From: Fictibacillus arsenicus
GTDB taxonomy: Bacteria > Bacillota > Bacilli > Bacillales > Fictibacillaceae
DNA: 64,000 nucleotides
Reading direction: 5' to 3'
Assembly: GCF_001642935.1 (NCBI RefSeq)
Contig: NZ_CP016761.1
Span: 806,001-870,000 of the forward strand
In this document: piece after piece, positions 26,442 through 34,258 of the stretch
Position numbering within the stretch: position 1 is the stretch's first letter
Layout of the letters: each line of letters begins with the position of its first letter
Translations under genes and position numbers: made by a program
Notes under the pieces: model-generated
Seen by the model: the letters and a program-made list of their open reading frames with translations, nothing else
What the model was told of the DNA's origin: nothing
The model's database searches: none

Positions 26442-27464
26442 ATGAGCGAACATTCGAAGTACGACATTCGTGAATGGAAGAAAAAATTAGCACCATTTGA
26501 ACGGCCGCGTATATCAGCAAGCGTATGGCAGTTAATTAATTCAGTTGGGCCATTCCTGATCTTATGGGTTTTAGCTTATCTGAGTTTAAATATATCGTTT
26601 TGGTTGACACTTCTTTGTGCAGTTCCAGCTGCAGGCTTCTTAGTCCGCACATTTATCATTTTTCATGATTGCACACACTATTCATTTTTTAAGAGCCGAC
26701 GAGCTAATCAAATCGTTGGTATCTTCACAGGGCTATTTACTTTCTGTTCATATGAACAATGGAAAAACAGCCATGCAACTCATCACGCTACAAACGGAAA
26801 CTTGGAAAAGCGCGGCGTTGGTGATGTCTGGACGATGACTTTGCAGGAATATGCAGAAGCTTCATGGTTTAAAAGATTACAATACAGAACATATCGCAAC
26901 CCGATCGTTCTTTTCTTGATCGGCCCATTATATATCTTTTTAATCGATTACCGTTTTAATGCGAAAAATGCTTCAAAAAAGGAAAAAATGCATGTATGGC
27001 TGACAAACGTTGCATTAGTGGCAATCGTTTTATCAGTAGGCTTTGCGATTGGATGGAAAGCATTCCTGCTAGTTGAACTGCCAATCTTTTATATTGCTAC
27101 ATTTTCTGGCGTTTGGCTGTTTTATGTACAGCATCAGTTTGAAGATGGGTATTTCGAGCATAACGAAAAGTGGAACTATGTAGAAGCTGCATTAAAGGGA
27201 AGTTCGTTCTACAAGCTTCCTAAAGTACTGCAATGGTTCACAGGAAACATCGGATTCCACCATGTGCACCACTTGAATTCCCGAGTTCCTAACTACCACC
27301 TTGAAAAAGCGCATAAGAGTGATCCAAGGCTTCAGGATGTTCCAACACTTACGCTTTTAACAAGCTTAAAGTCATTGACGTTTAAGCTGTGGGATGAACA
27401 GTCTAAGAAATTTATCGGTAACAGAGACATCCGTAACTTTATCCGGAAAAATAAAACAGCGTAA
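26442..27464 (+). CDS. des: Membrane fatty acid desaturase
   Basis: The 340-residue protein has four predicted TM helices and the three histidine boxes that bind the di-iron centre: HDCTH (75-79), HATHH (111-115) and HHVHH (273-277). It introduces a double bond into membrane lipid acyl chains, a cold-adaptation function in bacilli. AAAGGAG precedes ATG 26442. It is monocistronic. No DesR-type operator was recognised upstream, and no desKR two-component genes are near. Confidence 0.92.
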   Translation: MSEHSKYDIREWKKKLAPFERPRISASVWQLINSVGPFLILWVLAYLSLNISFWLTLLCAVPAAGFLVRTFIIFHDCTHYSFFKSRRANQIVGIFTGLFTFCSYEQWKNSHATHHATNGNLEKRGVGDVWTMTLQEYAEASWFKRLQYRTYRNPIVLFLIGPLYIFLIDYRFNAKNASKKEKMHVWLTNVALVAIVLSVGFAIGWKAFLLVELPIFYIATFSGVWLFYVQHQFEDGYFEHNEKWNYVEAALKGSSFYKLPKVLQWFTGNIGFHHVHHLNSRVPNYHLEKAHKSDPRLQDVPTLTLLTSLKSLTFKLWDEQSKKFIGNRDIRNFIRKNKTA

Positions 27465-27469
27465 GTTGA

Positions 27470-27519
27470 AAGAGTCATCGGCAATTTTTTTTTTGGTAGC
27501 CGAGGGCTCTTTTTTTTTT
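27470..27519 (+). terminator. Intrinsic terminator of the desaturase gene
   Basis: AGAGTCATCGGC/GCCGAGGGCTCT arms around a T-rich loop, then a run of ten T. Confidence 0.82.
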
Positions 27520-27586
27520 GTTCCAACTGCTTACATCTGTACATATATTGGATATATGCCTACTCACTATAAGGAGGAGGGTGAAG

Positions 27587-28081
27587 ATGAAGTTAAATGT
27601 ACAATATATTCCTGTGAGTAAAATTAGACCTAATCATACCGGTAAAATAACAGAGCACATAAAAAAACTTAGAAATATAATGTGGGATTGTATGCACATT
27701 TTAGTTGTGAAAAAAGAAAAGGATGGTAATTACACAATTATCAGTGGTAACGAACGTTATGCATATATTCAAAAACATACTAAAAATAAGTTTGCTCCGT
27801 GCATTATAGATGAAAATAAATTGTGCACAGAGCTAAGATATTGGATTTACCGAGTTTTCATTGTACACTTACAAGAAAAAGAAAGTAAGGATATTTTCGA
27901 TAAAATAAGTCCGAATAGTGTTTCAATCATCCGCTATTTTTTAAAAGAAGAACCTCGTTTTAGAAGTTTGTCTCGTTTGGAGAAAACAAAAGTACTCATT
28001 TTAGCTTTACGGTACAAAAAAACAGTAATTACTTCAATGAAATTAAAAGTGGATGAATGCTTTAAAAAAACTATACAATAG
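27587..28081 (+). CDS. ParB/sulfiredoxin-like nuclease-domain protein
   Basis: 164 residues. The N-terminal half follows the ParB-like pattern: VQYIPVSKIRPN, then ILVVKKEKDGNYTIISGNERYAYIQ, where GNERY replaces the usual GERR nucleotide-binding motif. The C-terminal part is helical and basic without a recognisable HTH. ATG 27587 follows AAGGAGGAGGGTGAAG; the longer frame from 27518 lacks an RBS. Family membership is moderately sure and function unknown; an orphan ParB-like regulator or immunity-type protein is possible. It is more AT-rich than its neighbours, suggesting possible acquisition. Confidence 0.65.
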   Translation: MKLNVQYIPVSKIRPNHTGKITEHIKKLRNIMWDCMHILVVKKEKDGNYTIISGNERYAYIQKHTKNKFAPCIIDENKLCTELRYWIYRVFIVHLQEKESKDIFDKISPNSVSIIRYFLKEEPRFRSLSRLEKTKVLILALRYKKTVITSMKLKVDECFKKTIQ

Positions 28082-28143
28082 ATAAAAACAGATGATATAA
28101 TTTTACTGTTAGGAAAATATAGGGAATAAAGGAGGGGACTGTT

Positions 28144-28209
28144 GTGACAAAAAAACAATTTCAGAACAAACCAATTACGATGTGTGTGTTACACAGCCTG
28201 CCTCTTTAA
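28144..28209 (+). CDS. Orphan 21-residue peptide
   Basis: GTG 28144 stands 6 nt after AAAGGAGGGG, one of the best RBSs in the window, and encodes MTKKQFQNKPITMCVLHSLP plus L. A TATAAT-like -10 lies at about 28095 and a terminator follows at 28236. The peptide has no TM segment. It could be a signalling peptide, a leader peptide or a fragment; I do not recognise it. Confidence 0.45.
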   Translation: MTKKQFQNKPITMCVLHSLPL

Positions 28210-28235
28210 AATAGAATTGTAATTTTCGATAAATG

Positions 28236-28274
28236 CTAGAGACCATCGTATTAAATGAAGGTCTCTTTTTTATA
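28236..28274 (+). terminator. Intrinsic terminator
   Basis: AGAGACC/GGTCTCT stem followed by T6. Confidence 0.82.
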
Positions 28275-28346
28275 TAAAAACATCCATCATTACCTTCCTA
28301 ACATTGGTTTGTTCAGATTCAGTTTATATAAAGGGAGATTAGATGG

Positions 28347-29159
28347 ATGAAAAGAAATAAAAATGACGGAAAAATGATTTCAAAAATTGAAGTACCTGTT
28401 CATAATGATTTCGAGGGGAAAATTACAATATTCAGGATTGAATATTTGGTAGACGAGTTAAAAGTAGTTGGTTTTATTATTAGACCAAAATCTGATACCA
28501 AGCTGCCTGTTCTCATCTATAATCGTGGAGGAAATTGTGAATATGGAAAACTTGATGATGAGCGGTTATATCGGTTGAGCAAATATGCTTTAGAAGGGTA
28601 TGTTGTTTTAGCATCTCAATATAGAGGGAACGATGGTGGTGAGGGCAAGGATGCTTTTGGGGGTGATGATGTCCGGGACGTATTCGCACTCTCATGGCTG
28701 GGGGATGAGCTTCCATATGCAGACAAAGATAATAAAGTTATGATTGGACATTCCCGTGGCGGAATGATGACTTACCTTAGTATTAAGAAAGGAATTGATA
28801 TAAAAGCTGCTGCAGTGATAGGAGCCCCGACAAATTTACTGCGCAGGCCATTAGCATTTCCTATGGAAAGTGTCTTAGCTGAGCTCGTTGGTGATTTTAC
28901 AGAAAAGAGAAGTGAATACTGTGACCGATCTGCATTACTTTGGCCTGATAAAATTAAAACGCCTATTCTAATTCAGCATGGAGATGCAGATTTACGCGTG
29001 AATTATGAGGACGCTGAAGAACTTGTAGAATTACTTAGGAAAAATAATTCAGAGCATAAGTTCATTCTTTACAAAGATGGAGATCATGCACTGAATAATT
29101 ATGGAAAAGACCGAGACAGAGAAATTTTTGATTGGTTTTCATTATATATAAACGATTAA
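28347..29159 (+). CDS. Alpha/beta hydrolase, prolyl oligopeptidase (S9)-like
   Basis: 270 residues. Catalytic features are the nucleophile elbow GHSRGG, Asp in HGDADLRVNYEDA and His in DGDHALNN, with the oxyanion segment LIYNRGGN. The arrangement is that of S9-type peptidases/acyl-peptide hydrolases without the beta-propeller domain. It is cytoplasmic (no signal). GGGAGATTAGATGG precedes ATG 28347. Substrate unknown. Confidence 0.85.
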   Translation: MKRNKNDGKMISKIEVPVHNDFEGKITIFRIEYLVDELKVVGFIIRPKSDTKLPVLIYNRGGNCEYGKLDDERLYRLSKYALEGYVVLASQYRGNDGGEGKDAFGGDDVRDVFALSWLGDELPYADKDNKVMIGHSRGGMMTYLSIKKGIDIKAAAVIGAPTNLLRRPLAFPMESVLAELVGDFTEKRSEYCDRSALLWPDKIKTPILIQHGDADLRVNYEDAEELVELLRKNNSEHKFILYKDGDHALNNYGKDRDREIFDWFSLYIND

Positions 29160-29166
29160 AATAGAG

Positions 29167-29206
29167 CATAAAAACGTGCACTCAATATTCTTGAGTGCAC
29201 GTTTTA
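29167..29206. terminator. Bidirectional terminator
   Basis: 15-bp perfect stem AAAACGTGCACTCAA/TTGAGTGCACGTTTT between converging genes; the minus arm touches the stop of the HTH gene. Confidence 0.9.
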
Positions 29207-29431
29207 GTTCATATCCCATAAATCACTAACTTTTATGGTTGGATCGACTCTTTTAACAGCGGATAATATTTTTCGTATGGTTATCATTCTTGGACTTTTT
29301 CTAGGATTCGATGCTAATTCTTCTATTGTTTTTCTTTCTAAACCTGAAGTTCGTGTTAACCAGTCAGTATCTCTATTATGCCGTTCGAGCCAAATGCCAA
29401 GCTTACTGCGTTTCTGCTCCACTCTATTCAT
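29204..29431 (-). CDS. Small XRE-type HTH transcriptional regulator
   Basis: 75 residues from ATG 29431, 9 nt after GGGGGG. The helix-turn-helix is KLGIWLERHNRDTDWLTRTS-GLERKTIEELA, followed by TIRKILSAVKRVDPTIKVSDLW, a standard Cro/C1-like ending. It resembles short phage-type regulators but there are no prophage genes around it. Its target is unknown; the divergent space to 29815 could hold its operator. Confidence 0.8.
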   Translation of the reverse strand: MNRVEQKRSKLGIWLERHNRDTDWLTRTSGLERKTIEELASNPRKSPRMITIRKILSAVKRVDPTIKVSDLWDMN

Positions 29432-29814
29432 TTCGATGATACCCCCCAAGTCATTTGCTTTTTCTCTATACTATTTGTTACCCGCTTGTAAAAAAGATAA
29501 AACCTTTTTATACATTTTTCTACATCTTTTGGACTAAAATGGGAACTGCTTGGAGTATATTAGGTAAAGCTTTTATAGTAAAAAAATCCTAAAACCAATG
29601 GAAGAAACCCTTTTTATTTGAAGCAGGAAATCGTTTAAAGATAAAGAAAAAGCTTTATTAGAAGGCTTTTGGAATGTTGCTATACAAAAGTACATGATAA
29701 GCCGTTAATTATTCTTGTGGAAAAATTTGTGGGTACAAATGGTGTATTAAAGAAGAATTTTCTTTTCTTTTTGAAAGATCTTCACTTATAGTGATAACAA
29801 AGGTGGTGTCATAA
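29432..29814. other. Intergenic region between divergent HTH and MarR genes
   Basis: About 380 AT-rich nt. No frame with an RBS other than the MarR start. I see no inverted repeat strong enough to name as an operator. Confidence 0.55.
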
Positions 29815-30258
29815 ATGGAGGATGTCAGAAGCTTATTTCATGTTCTGAACAGAAGATATAATCGTCTAGAGAAAGATTGCTGCCGTATTGAGGGGGCAGG
29901 CATTTCACTTGTACATAATCATATACTTTATGAAATTGATAAGCATAACGCACCTTCCATGCAGCAGATTGCAGATTTGCTTGGGATTGATATTACAACT
30001 TTCAGCCGGCAGATCCAAACTCTTATAAAAATGGGACTTGTGATTAAAAGTGCAAATCCGTCAGATAAACGATTTTATTTTTTATCTTTAACGGAAAAAG
30101 GGAAGCGGACTGCAGATGAGATTAACGCCTTGGTTATTTCAAACTTAGAAGATATTTTTTCGCAGATGAATGAATTTGAACGGGATACTGTCATTCATTC
30201 ACTAAAGATTTTAACTAGGTCTATGGGGCAATTAGGGAGCAGCAAGGTATTCCGATAG
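29815..30258 (+). CDS. MarR-family transcriptional regulator
   Basis: 147 residues with the winged-helix core MQQIADLLGIDITTFSRQIQTLIKMGLVIKSANPSDKRFYFLSLTEKG, typical of MarR. AAAGGTGGTG precedes ATG 29815. There are two adjacent Cys residues (KDCCRIEG) near the N-terminus, which could be a redox or electrophile sensor, as in quinone-responsive MarR proteins; this is only a suggestion. No neighbouring target gene is obvious. Confidence 0.88.
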   Translation: MEDVRSLFHVLNRRYNRLEKDCCRIEGAGISLVHNHILYEIDKHNAPSMQQIADLLGIDITTFSRQIQTLIKMGLVIKSANPSDKRFYFLSLTEKGKRTADEINALVISNLEDIFSQMNEFERDTVIHSLKILTRSMGQLGSSKVFR

Positions 30259-30279
30259 CAAATTCATTTTCAAAACTTC

Positions 30280-30310
30280 TGAAAACCAATGTTGGGTTTT
30301 CTTTTTTTTG
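30280..30310 (+). terminator. Intrinsic terminator of the MarR gene
   Basis: GAAAACC/GGGTTTTC stem then T8. Confidence 0.8.
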
Positions 30311-30337
30311 ACTCTACTCTAAAAAAATTCATTTCTT

Positions 30338-30572
30338 CATTGACAAGTTGAATGGAGTGGAAGGTGCGAGACTCCTCGAAAATAAAAATCAATTTTCTTC
30401 GTGCGATGTAACGCTCTCGAAGCCTTCCTTGTCCTGCGGGACAAGCCGGACAGGTGAGACACTGTAGGTGCAATGCGCCAAGGAGGATCGCCGCACGCCC
30501 CGCGGAAAGCGAGCATCCTGTAACGGAAATCAACTACTTCCAAAAGCAACAAAGTTTGCGAAAACAGCTTTT
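30338..30572 (-). repeat. GC-rich dispersed repeat, copy B with internal insertion
   Basis: On the minus strand it reads GTTTTCGCAAACTTTGTTGC, GATGCTCGCTTTCCGCGGGG, CTCACCTGTCCGGCTTGTCC, then about 57 extra nt (GAAGGCTTCGAGAGCGTTAC and on) before rejoining GGAGTCTCGCACCTTCCACT and CATTCAACTTGTCA. It has the same order as copy A with one insertion and an extended beginning shared with copy D. Confidence 0.8.
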
Positions 30573-30658
30573 TTTCAACAAAAAGAGCACCTGAATATAT
30601 CAGATACTCTGTTAAATGATTTATAAGTAAAAATTGCAAAGCTGGCTATAAATTATAT

Positions 30659-30781
30659 CTAATTTCGTTCTTTCCTGACTGAAAGAAGAAAGTGAACGAG
30701 CAGCTGCTGTAATTGCGGATCTTGGATGTTTTTCTTGGTGAAATGACGTCTTACCAGATTTCGAATAATCACTTCACTCAT
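30659..30781 (-). CDS. Hypothetical small protein, 40 residues
   Basis: ATG 30781 follows AGAGGGGGAAAAGGAAA. The product (MSEVIIRNLVRRHFTKKNIQ, DPQLQQLLVHFLLSVRKERN) is basic and helical. A longer frame from 30844 has no RBS. I do not recognise a family. It is divergent from the cstA promoter region. Confidence 0.6.
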   Translation of the reverse strand: MSEVIIRNLVRRHFTKKNIQDPQLQQLLVHFLLSVRKERN

Positions 30782-30956
30782 TTTCCTTTTCCCCCTCTCT
30801 TTGTTTTCTCCATAATTCTCGCCTAATCGATAAAAATCCTCCAAAATGTCGAAACAATAGTACTCGTTCCCTAGATAAATAAACGAAAAGCAAATAGCAG
30901 GACAATGGATGGAGAAATGCTTTGGCTATTTTATAGAAGTAAATATTCAGAATATA

Positions 30957-30986
30957 TTGACTAGTGCGAACGCTTTCAATTATGAT
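30957..30986 (+). promoter_or_regulatory. Promoter of cstA
   Basis: TTGACT (30957-30962), 18-nt spacer, TATGAT (30981-30986), about 40 nt before the start codon. Confidence 0.65.
30965..30978 (+). promoter_or_regulatory. cre-like site for CcpA
   Basis: TGCGAACGCTTTCA is close to the catabolite-responsive element consensus TGWAARCGYTWWCW (two deviations in the left half). It lies between -35 and -10 of the cstA promoter, where CcpA binding would block initiation in the presence of glucose. Confidence 0.65.
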
Positions 30987-31026
30987 TTAGATGTAAGACC
31001 AGGTCATAAGGAGGGGGTTTTCAAAG

Positions 31027-31674
31027 ATGAATTCCATTTGGTTAGCCATTATTGGAATGGTAATGTTTGCGTTCGGGTACAAGTATTACTCTAAGTTTGT
31101 AGCTGAAAAAATCTATAAGCTGGACCCGAATTATGTAACACCGGCACACAAGTACAACGATGGGGTGGACTTTGTTCCAACAAACAAATTTGTACTATGG
31201 GGGCACCACTTTTCATCAGTAGCAGGGGCATCGCCAATTGTAGGTCCTGCAATTGCCTTGTATTGGGGCTGGCTGCCAGCATTTTTATGGGTATTACTTG
31301 GTACTGTGTTTGCTGCAGGTATCCATGATTTCGGTACTCTTGTACTATCGGCAAGACACAAAGGCCAGTCGGTAGGATCGATTACGAGCACGATCATTGG
31401 TAAACGTGCAAAGATTATGTTCTTATTCATTATTCTTATCTTGATGTTAATGGTTAACGCTGTATTTGCTTGGGTAATTTCAAATCTTTTTATTAAGTTC
31501 CCGGCAAGTGTACTGCCAATCTTTATCGAGATTCCACTGGCGGTTTGGATTGGGTATGCAGTTTATAAAAATAAGAAAGAGATGCTTGTACCATCCATCA
31601 TCGCATTAGTTATTATGTATGGAACTGCCATTCTTTCAAGCAAAGTTCCTTTTTTACAAATCGATCTAGTATAA
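31027..31674 (+). pseudogene. cstA: Carbon starvation protein CstA, N-terminal part ending at a premature TAA
   Basis: 215 residues with several TM helices. KYYSKFVAEKIYKLDPNYVTPA, then the highly conserved HHFSSVAGASPIVGPAIA and GIHDFGTLVLSARHKGQS mark the CstA/peptide-pyruvate transporter family. AAGGAGGGGG precedes ATG 31027. After QIDLV the reading frame meets TAA at 31672-31674, and the very next codons continue in the same frame with the expected family sequence (YFGGEGAAGVFGLGAVG). So a single substitution (most simply CAA to TAA) or a base-calling error cuts a protein of about 580 codons at codon 216. No frameshift is needed. Confidence 0.85.
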
Positions 31675-32769
31675 TATTTTGGCGGTGAAGGAGCCGCAGG
31701 AGTATTTGGCCTTGGAGCAGTAGGGTCGTCATTTTTAGTCTGGATCGTTATTTTAATGGTGTATTGCTACATTTCATCCGTTCTTCCGGTGTGGAAGCTT
31801 CTGCAGCCTCGTGATTACATCAACTCCCACCAATTAGTTGTAGGTTTATTAATGCTTTACTTAGGACTCGTTTTCCTTCAGCCTAAAATTACAGCACCAG
31901 CTGTGAACGCTGCTGCAGGAGATGTTCCTTGGTTCCCATTATTATTTATCACAATTGCCTGCGGTGCGATCTCAGGATTCCACGGTCTCGTATCTTCAGG
32001 AACAACGTCTAAACAGCTTGATAAAGAAACAGATGCACGTTTTGTCGGTTATGCAGGTGCTGTTGGGGAAGGAACGCTAGCATTGATCGCAATCATTGCT
32101 GTTTCAACCGTTTTTGCTACTCAAGGTGACTTTTTAGCAACGTACAACAGTTTTGCTGCTGCAAGTTCAGGCGGTCTTGGAGCCTTCATTCAAGGGGCAG
32201 CACAACTCGCTACAGGACTATGGATTCCGGCAGATATCGCTGCTACGATCGTTGCGGTTATCATCGTAAGTTTTGCTGCAACATCACTTGATACATCTTT
32301 CCGTTTAATGCGTTATATCATTTCAGAGCTTGGCGTTGAATACAACATGCCATCATTAGAGAAGAAACACGTTGCAACATCCATTGCAGCTGTGTCTTCA
32401 ACAGCTCTTGTTATTCTTCCGCAGGGGCCGAACGGTTTTGGATCAGGTGGATACCTGCTATGGCCATTATTCGGAACGAGCAACCAGCTTTTAGCAGGAA
32501 TAAGCTTGCTTCTTATCACGATCTGGCTGAAACGCCTTGGCCGAAACTACATGGTGACTCTAATCCCTATGCTGTTCGTGTTTTTTATGACATTATGGGC
32601 GATGATTCAACAAGTCGTCTTCACATGGTCTGGTATGGGAGATAACGATGCGAACATGCTTCTGTTTATCTTCGGAAGCTTGATTCTAGGCTTTACGCTC
32701 TGGATCATTTTAGAAGCGTTATCTACATTTAGGAAAAAGACGGTTGAACCATTATCTACGGATATGTAA
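31675..32769 (+). pseudogene. cstA: Carbon starvation protein CstA, C-terminal part
   Basis: About 364 codons in the same frame as the upstream part. It contains more than six TM helices and the family segments SGFHGLVSSGTTSKQL and AATSLDTSFRLMRYII. The first ATG (31756) has no Shine-Dalgarno sequence, so independent translation is unlikely and the piece would be made only by readthrough or if the stop is an error. Codon usage and sequence conservation look intact, so the interruption is recent. Confidence 0.85.
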
Positions 32770-32772
32770 AAA

Positions 32773-32811
32773 AAGAGTAGAGGCTATTTGATAGTCTCTA
32801 CTTTCTTTTCA
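32773..32811 (+). terminator. Possible terminator/attenuator after cstA
   Basis: GAGTAGAGGCTA/AGTCTCTACTTTC imperfect stem with T-rich tail; the next gene begins 60 nt downstream. Confidence 0.6.
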
Positions 32812-32831
32812 AGGAGGAGGCGGCAGGCATC

Positions 32832-33095
32832 ATGTCTTTAGTAGAAAAATTAAAAGCTGCGGTAGATTTGTATGATCAAATTCTAAAGCAGCCGCACCGT
32901 GCAGAGATTGCAAGAGAGTTAAGAGACGATGAGGATCTGTTCATGCTTTTATGCGTATCAGAAATGCTCGGAATCCCAAATCCAGCCTATTATTATACAC
33001 TTGAACTATATCCGCTGCTTCTCGATAAATTTCACGACTGGCATGTAAGAATGGGCATGGATAAATCACCTTTAGAAGGAATTCGCTGCTGTTAG
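32832..33095 (+). CDS. Small protein ending in Cys-Cys (cory-CC-star-like)
   Basis: 87 residues, helical, with a conserved-looking core (LFMLLCVSEMLGIPNPAYYYTLELYPLLLDKFHDWH) and the extreme C-terminus GIRCC. Annotation pipelines describe small proteins of this size ending in Cys-Cys near ArsA-like ATPases under the name cory-CC-star; I assign it by memory of that pattern. The terminal Cys pair may bind a metal or be a redox/handover site for the ATPase encoded 11 nt downstream. AAGGAGGAGG precedes the ATG. Confidence 0.7.
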   Translation: MSLVEKLKAAVDLYDQILKQPHRAEIARELRDDEDLFMLLCVSEMLGIPNPAYYYTLELYPLLLDKFHDWHVRMGMDKSPLEGIRCC

Positions 33096-33106
33096 GAGAG
33101 ATGAAA

Positions 33107-34039
33107 ATGAAGGTATATTTTATTGGGGGAAAAGGCGGAGTTGGTAAAAGTACAACGGCTTCTGCATTTGCTGTAATGTGTGCAAGAGAAGGAAAACGGA
33201 CATTGCTCGTTTCAACTGACCCGGCACATAATACAGGAGACCTTTTTCAAGTAAAAAAGGTAAAGGGAACAACACAGGTAGCACCAAATCTGGATCTGAT
33301 CGAAATTGACTCAGACCAAGAGGCCATAACGTACATGGCACAGGTGAAGCAAAACATAAAAGGGCTGGTTAAGGTTACGATGCTTGAAGAGGTTCACCGC
33401 CAGCTTGATCTAGCAGGTAAATCACCCGGTGCTGCAGAAGCGGCTGTATTTGATAAGATGACCTCGATTCTGCTGGAGGACAGCAAGGACTATGATGCAG
33501 TTGTGTTCGATACGGCACCGACAGGACATACTTTAAGGCTGCTGCTTTTACCGGAATTCATGGGAGTATGGATGGACGGTCTTCTAGAAAAAAGGAAGAA
33601 GGTACAGGACAACTACACACAGCTTCTGTACGACGGTGAAACGAGAGAAGACCCAATCTATGATGTGCTCCAAGCCAGAAGGCAGAAGTTTAGTAAGGTA
33701 AGAGAATTAATCATTAATAAAGAAAAAGTAACCTATATGATGGTGCTGAACCCTGAACGGCTTCCGATCTTAGAGACGGCTAGTGCCGTGAATACCTTAA
33801 AAGAACATGGAATCTCAGTAAGCAAGATCATCGTGAATAAGGTGATACCGGAAGACGTAGAAGGGTCGTTTATGCGTAACCGTAAAGAAGCAGAGAGGCC
33901 GTATCTAGAGGAAATTAAACAGATGTTTAAGGATACGGACAAAGTGTATGTGCCGATGTTTGACCATGACATCGCCACAAGAGATGGATTGGAAGAGTAC
34001 AGCCGGTTTCTTGAAACGGTTAAATTGCAGAATGTATAA
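33107..34039 (+). CDS. ArsA/Get3-like ATPase
   Basis: 310 residues, one ATPase domain of the ArsA/GET3/MinD class: deviant Walker A GGKGGVGKSTT, switch I TDPAHNTGDLF, and A-loop/switch II DTAPTGHTLRLLLLP. ArsA of arsenite pumps has two such halves; single-domain members such as Get3 are homodimers that target tail-anchored membrane proteins. No arsenic genes are adjacent; instead the partners are cstA and the Cys-Cys protein. ATG 33107 lies 6 nt after AGGAGAG; ATG 33101 is too close to it. Role in assembly or control of CstA is a hypothesis from context. Confidence 0.85.
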   Translation: MKVYFIGGKGGVGKSTTASAFAVMCAREGKRTLLVSTDPAHNTGDLFQVKKVKGTTQVAPNLDLIEIDSDQEAITYMAQVKQNIKGLVKVTMLEEVHRQLDLAGKSPGAAEAAVFDKMTSILLEDSKDYDAVVFDTAPTGHTLRLLLLPEFMGVWMDGLLEKRKKVQDNYTQLLYDGETREDPIYDVLQARRQKFSKVRELIINKEKVTYMMVLNPERLPILETASAVNTLKEHGISVSKIIVNKVIPEDVEGSFMRNRKEAERPYLEEIKQMFKDTDKVYVPMFDHDIATRDGLEEYSRFLETVKLQNV

Positions 34040-34041
34040 GT

Positions 34042-34085
34042 GAAACCAGCGTTCGGATTTAGAGTCCAACGCTGGTTCTTTTTTG
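34042..34085 (+). terminator. Intrinsic terminator of the ArsA-like gene
   Basis: AACCAGCGTT/AACGCTGGTT perfect stem then CTTTTTTG. Confidence 0.9.
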
Positions 34086-34127
34086 TTGTTCTTTTGAGGA
34101 GGACATTAATTGGATGTTATTGGAAAA

Positions 34128-34222
34128 TTATGTGATGAAGTATCATTTTTATGTGATGAAGCCGGTTTTTTATGTGATTTGTTGTGATATATATGTGATT
34201 GAACTGTTTTTTTATGTGATTG
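34128..34222. repeat. 21-nt-periodic TATGTGAT repeat array
   Basis: TATGTGAT begins at 34129, 34150, 34171, 34192 and 34213, exactly 21 nt apart each time, with different bases between (the first two share TATGTGATGAAG). Short open frames through the array encode a low-complexity YVI-type repeat but no gene is supported. Confidence 0.88.
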
Positions 34223-34258
34223 TAACGCTCGAATTAGAAATTGTATTTTTAGGAGGGA

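Noticed and set aside
31672-31674. Selenocysteine or pyrrolysine recoding at the cstA stop
   Set aside because: These use TGA or TAG, not TAA. A nonsense mutation or sequence error is simpler.
34128-34222. CRISPR-like array
   Set aside because: The repeated word is only 8 nt and the period 21 nt, far below CRISPR repeat-spacer dimensions, and no cas genes are present. The same applies to the 20-nt-periodic clusters.
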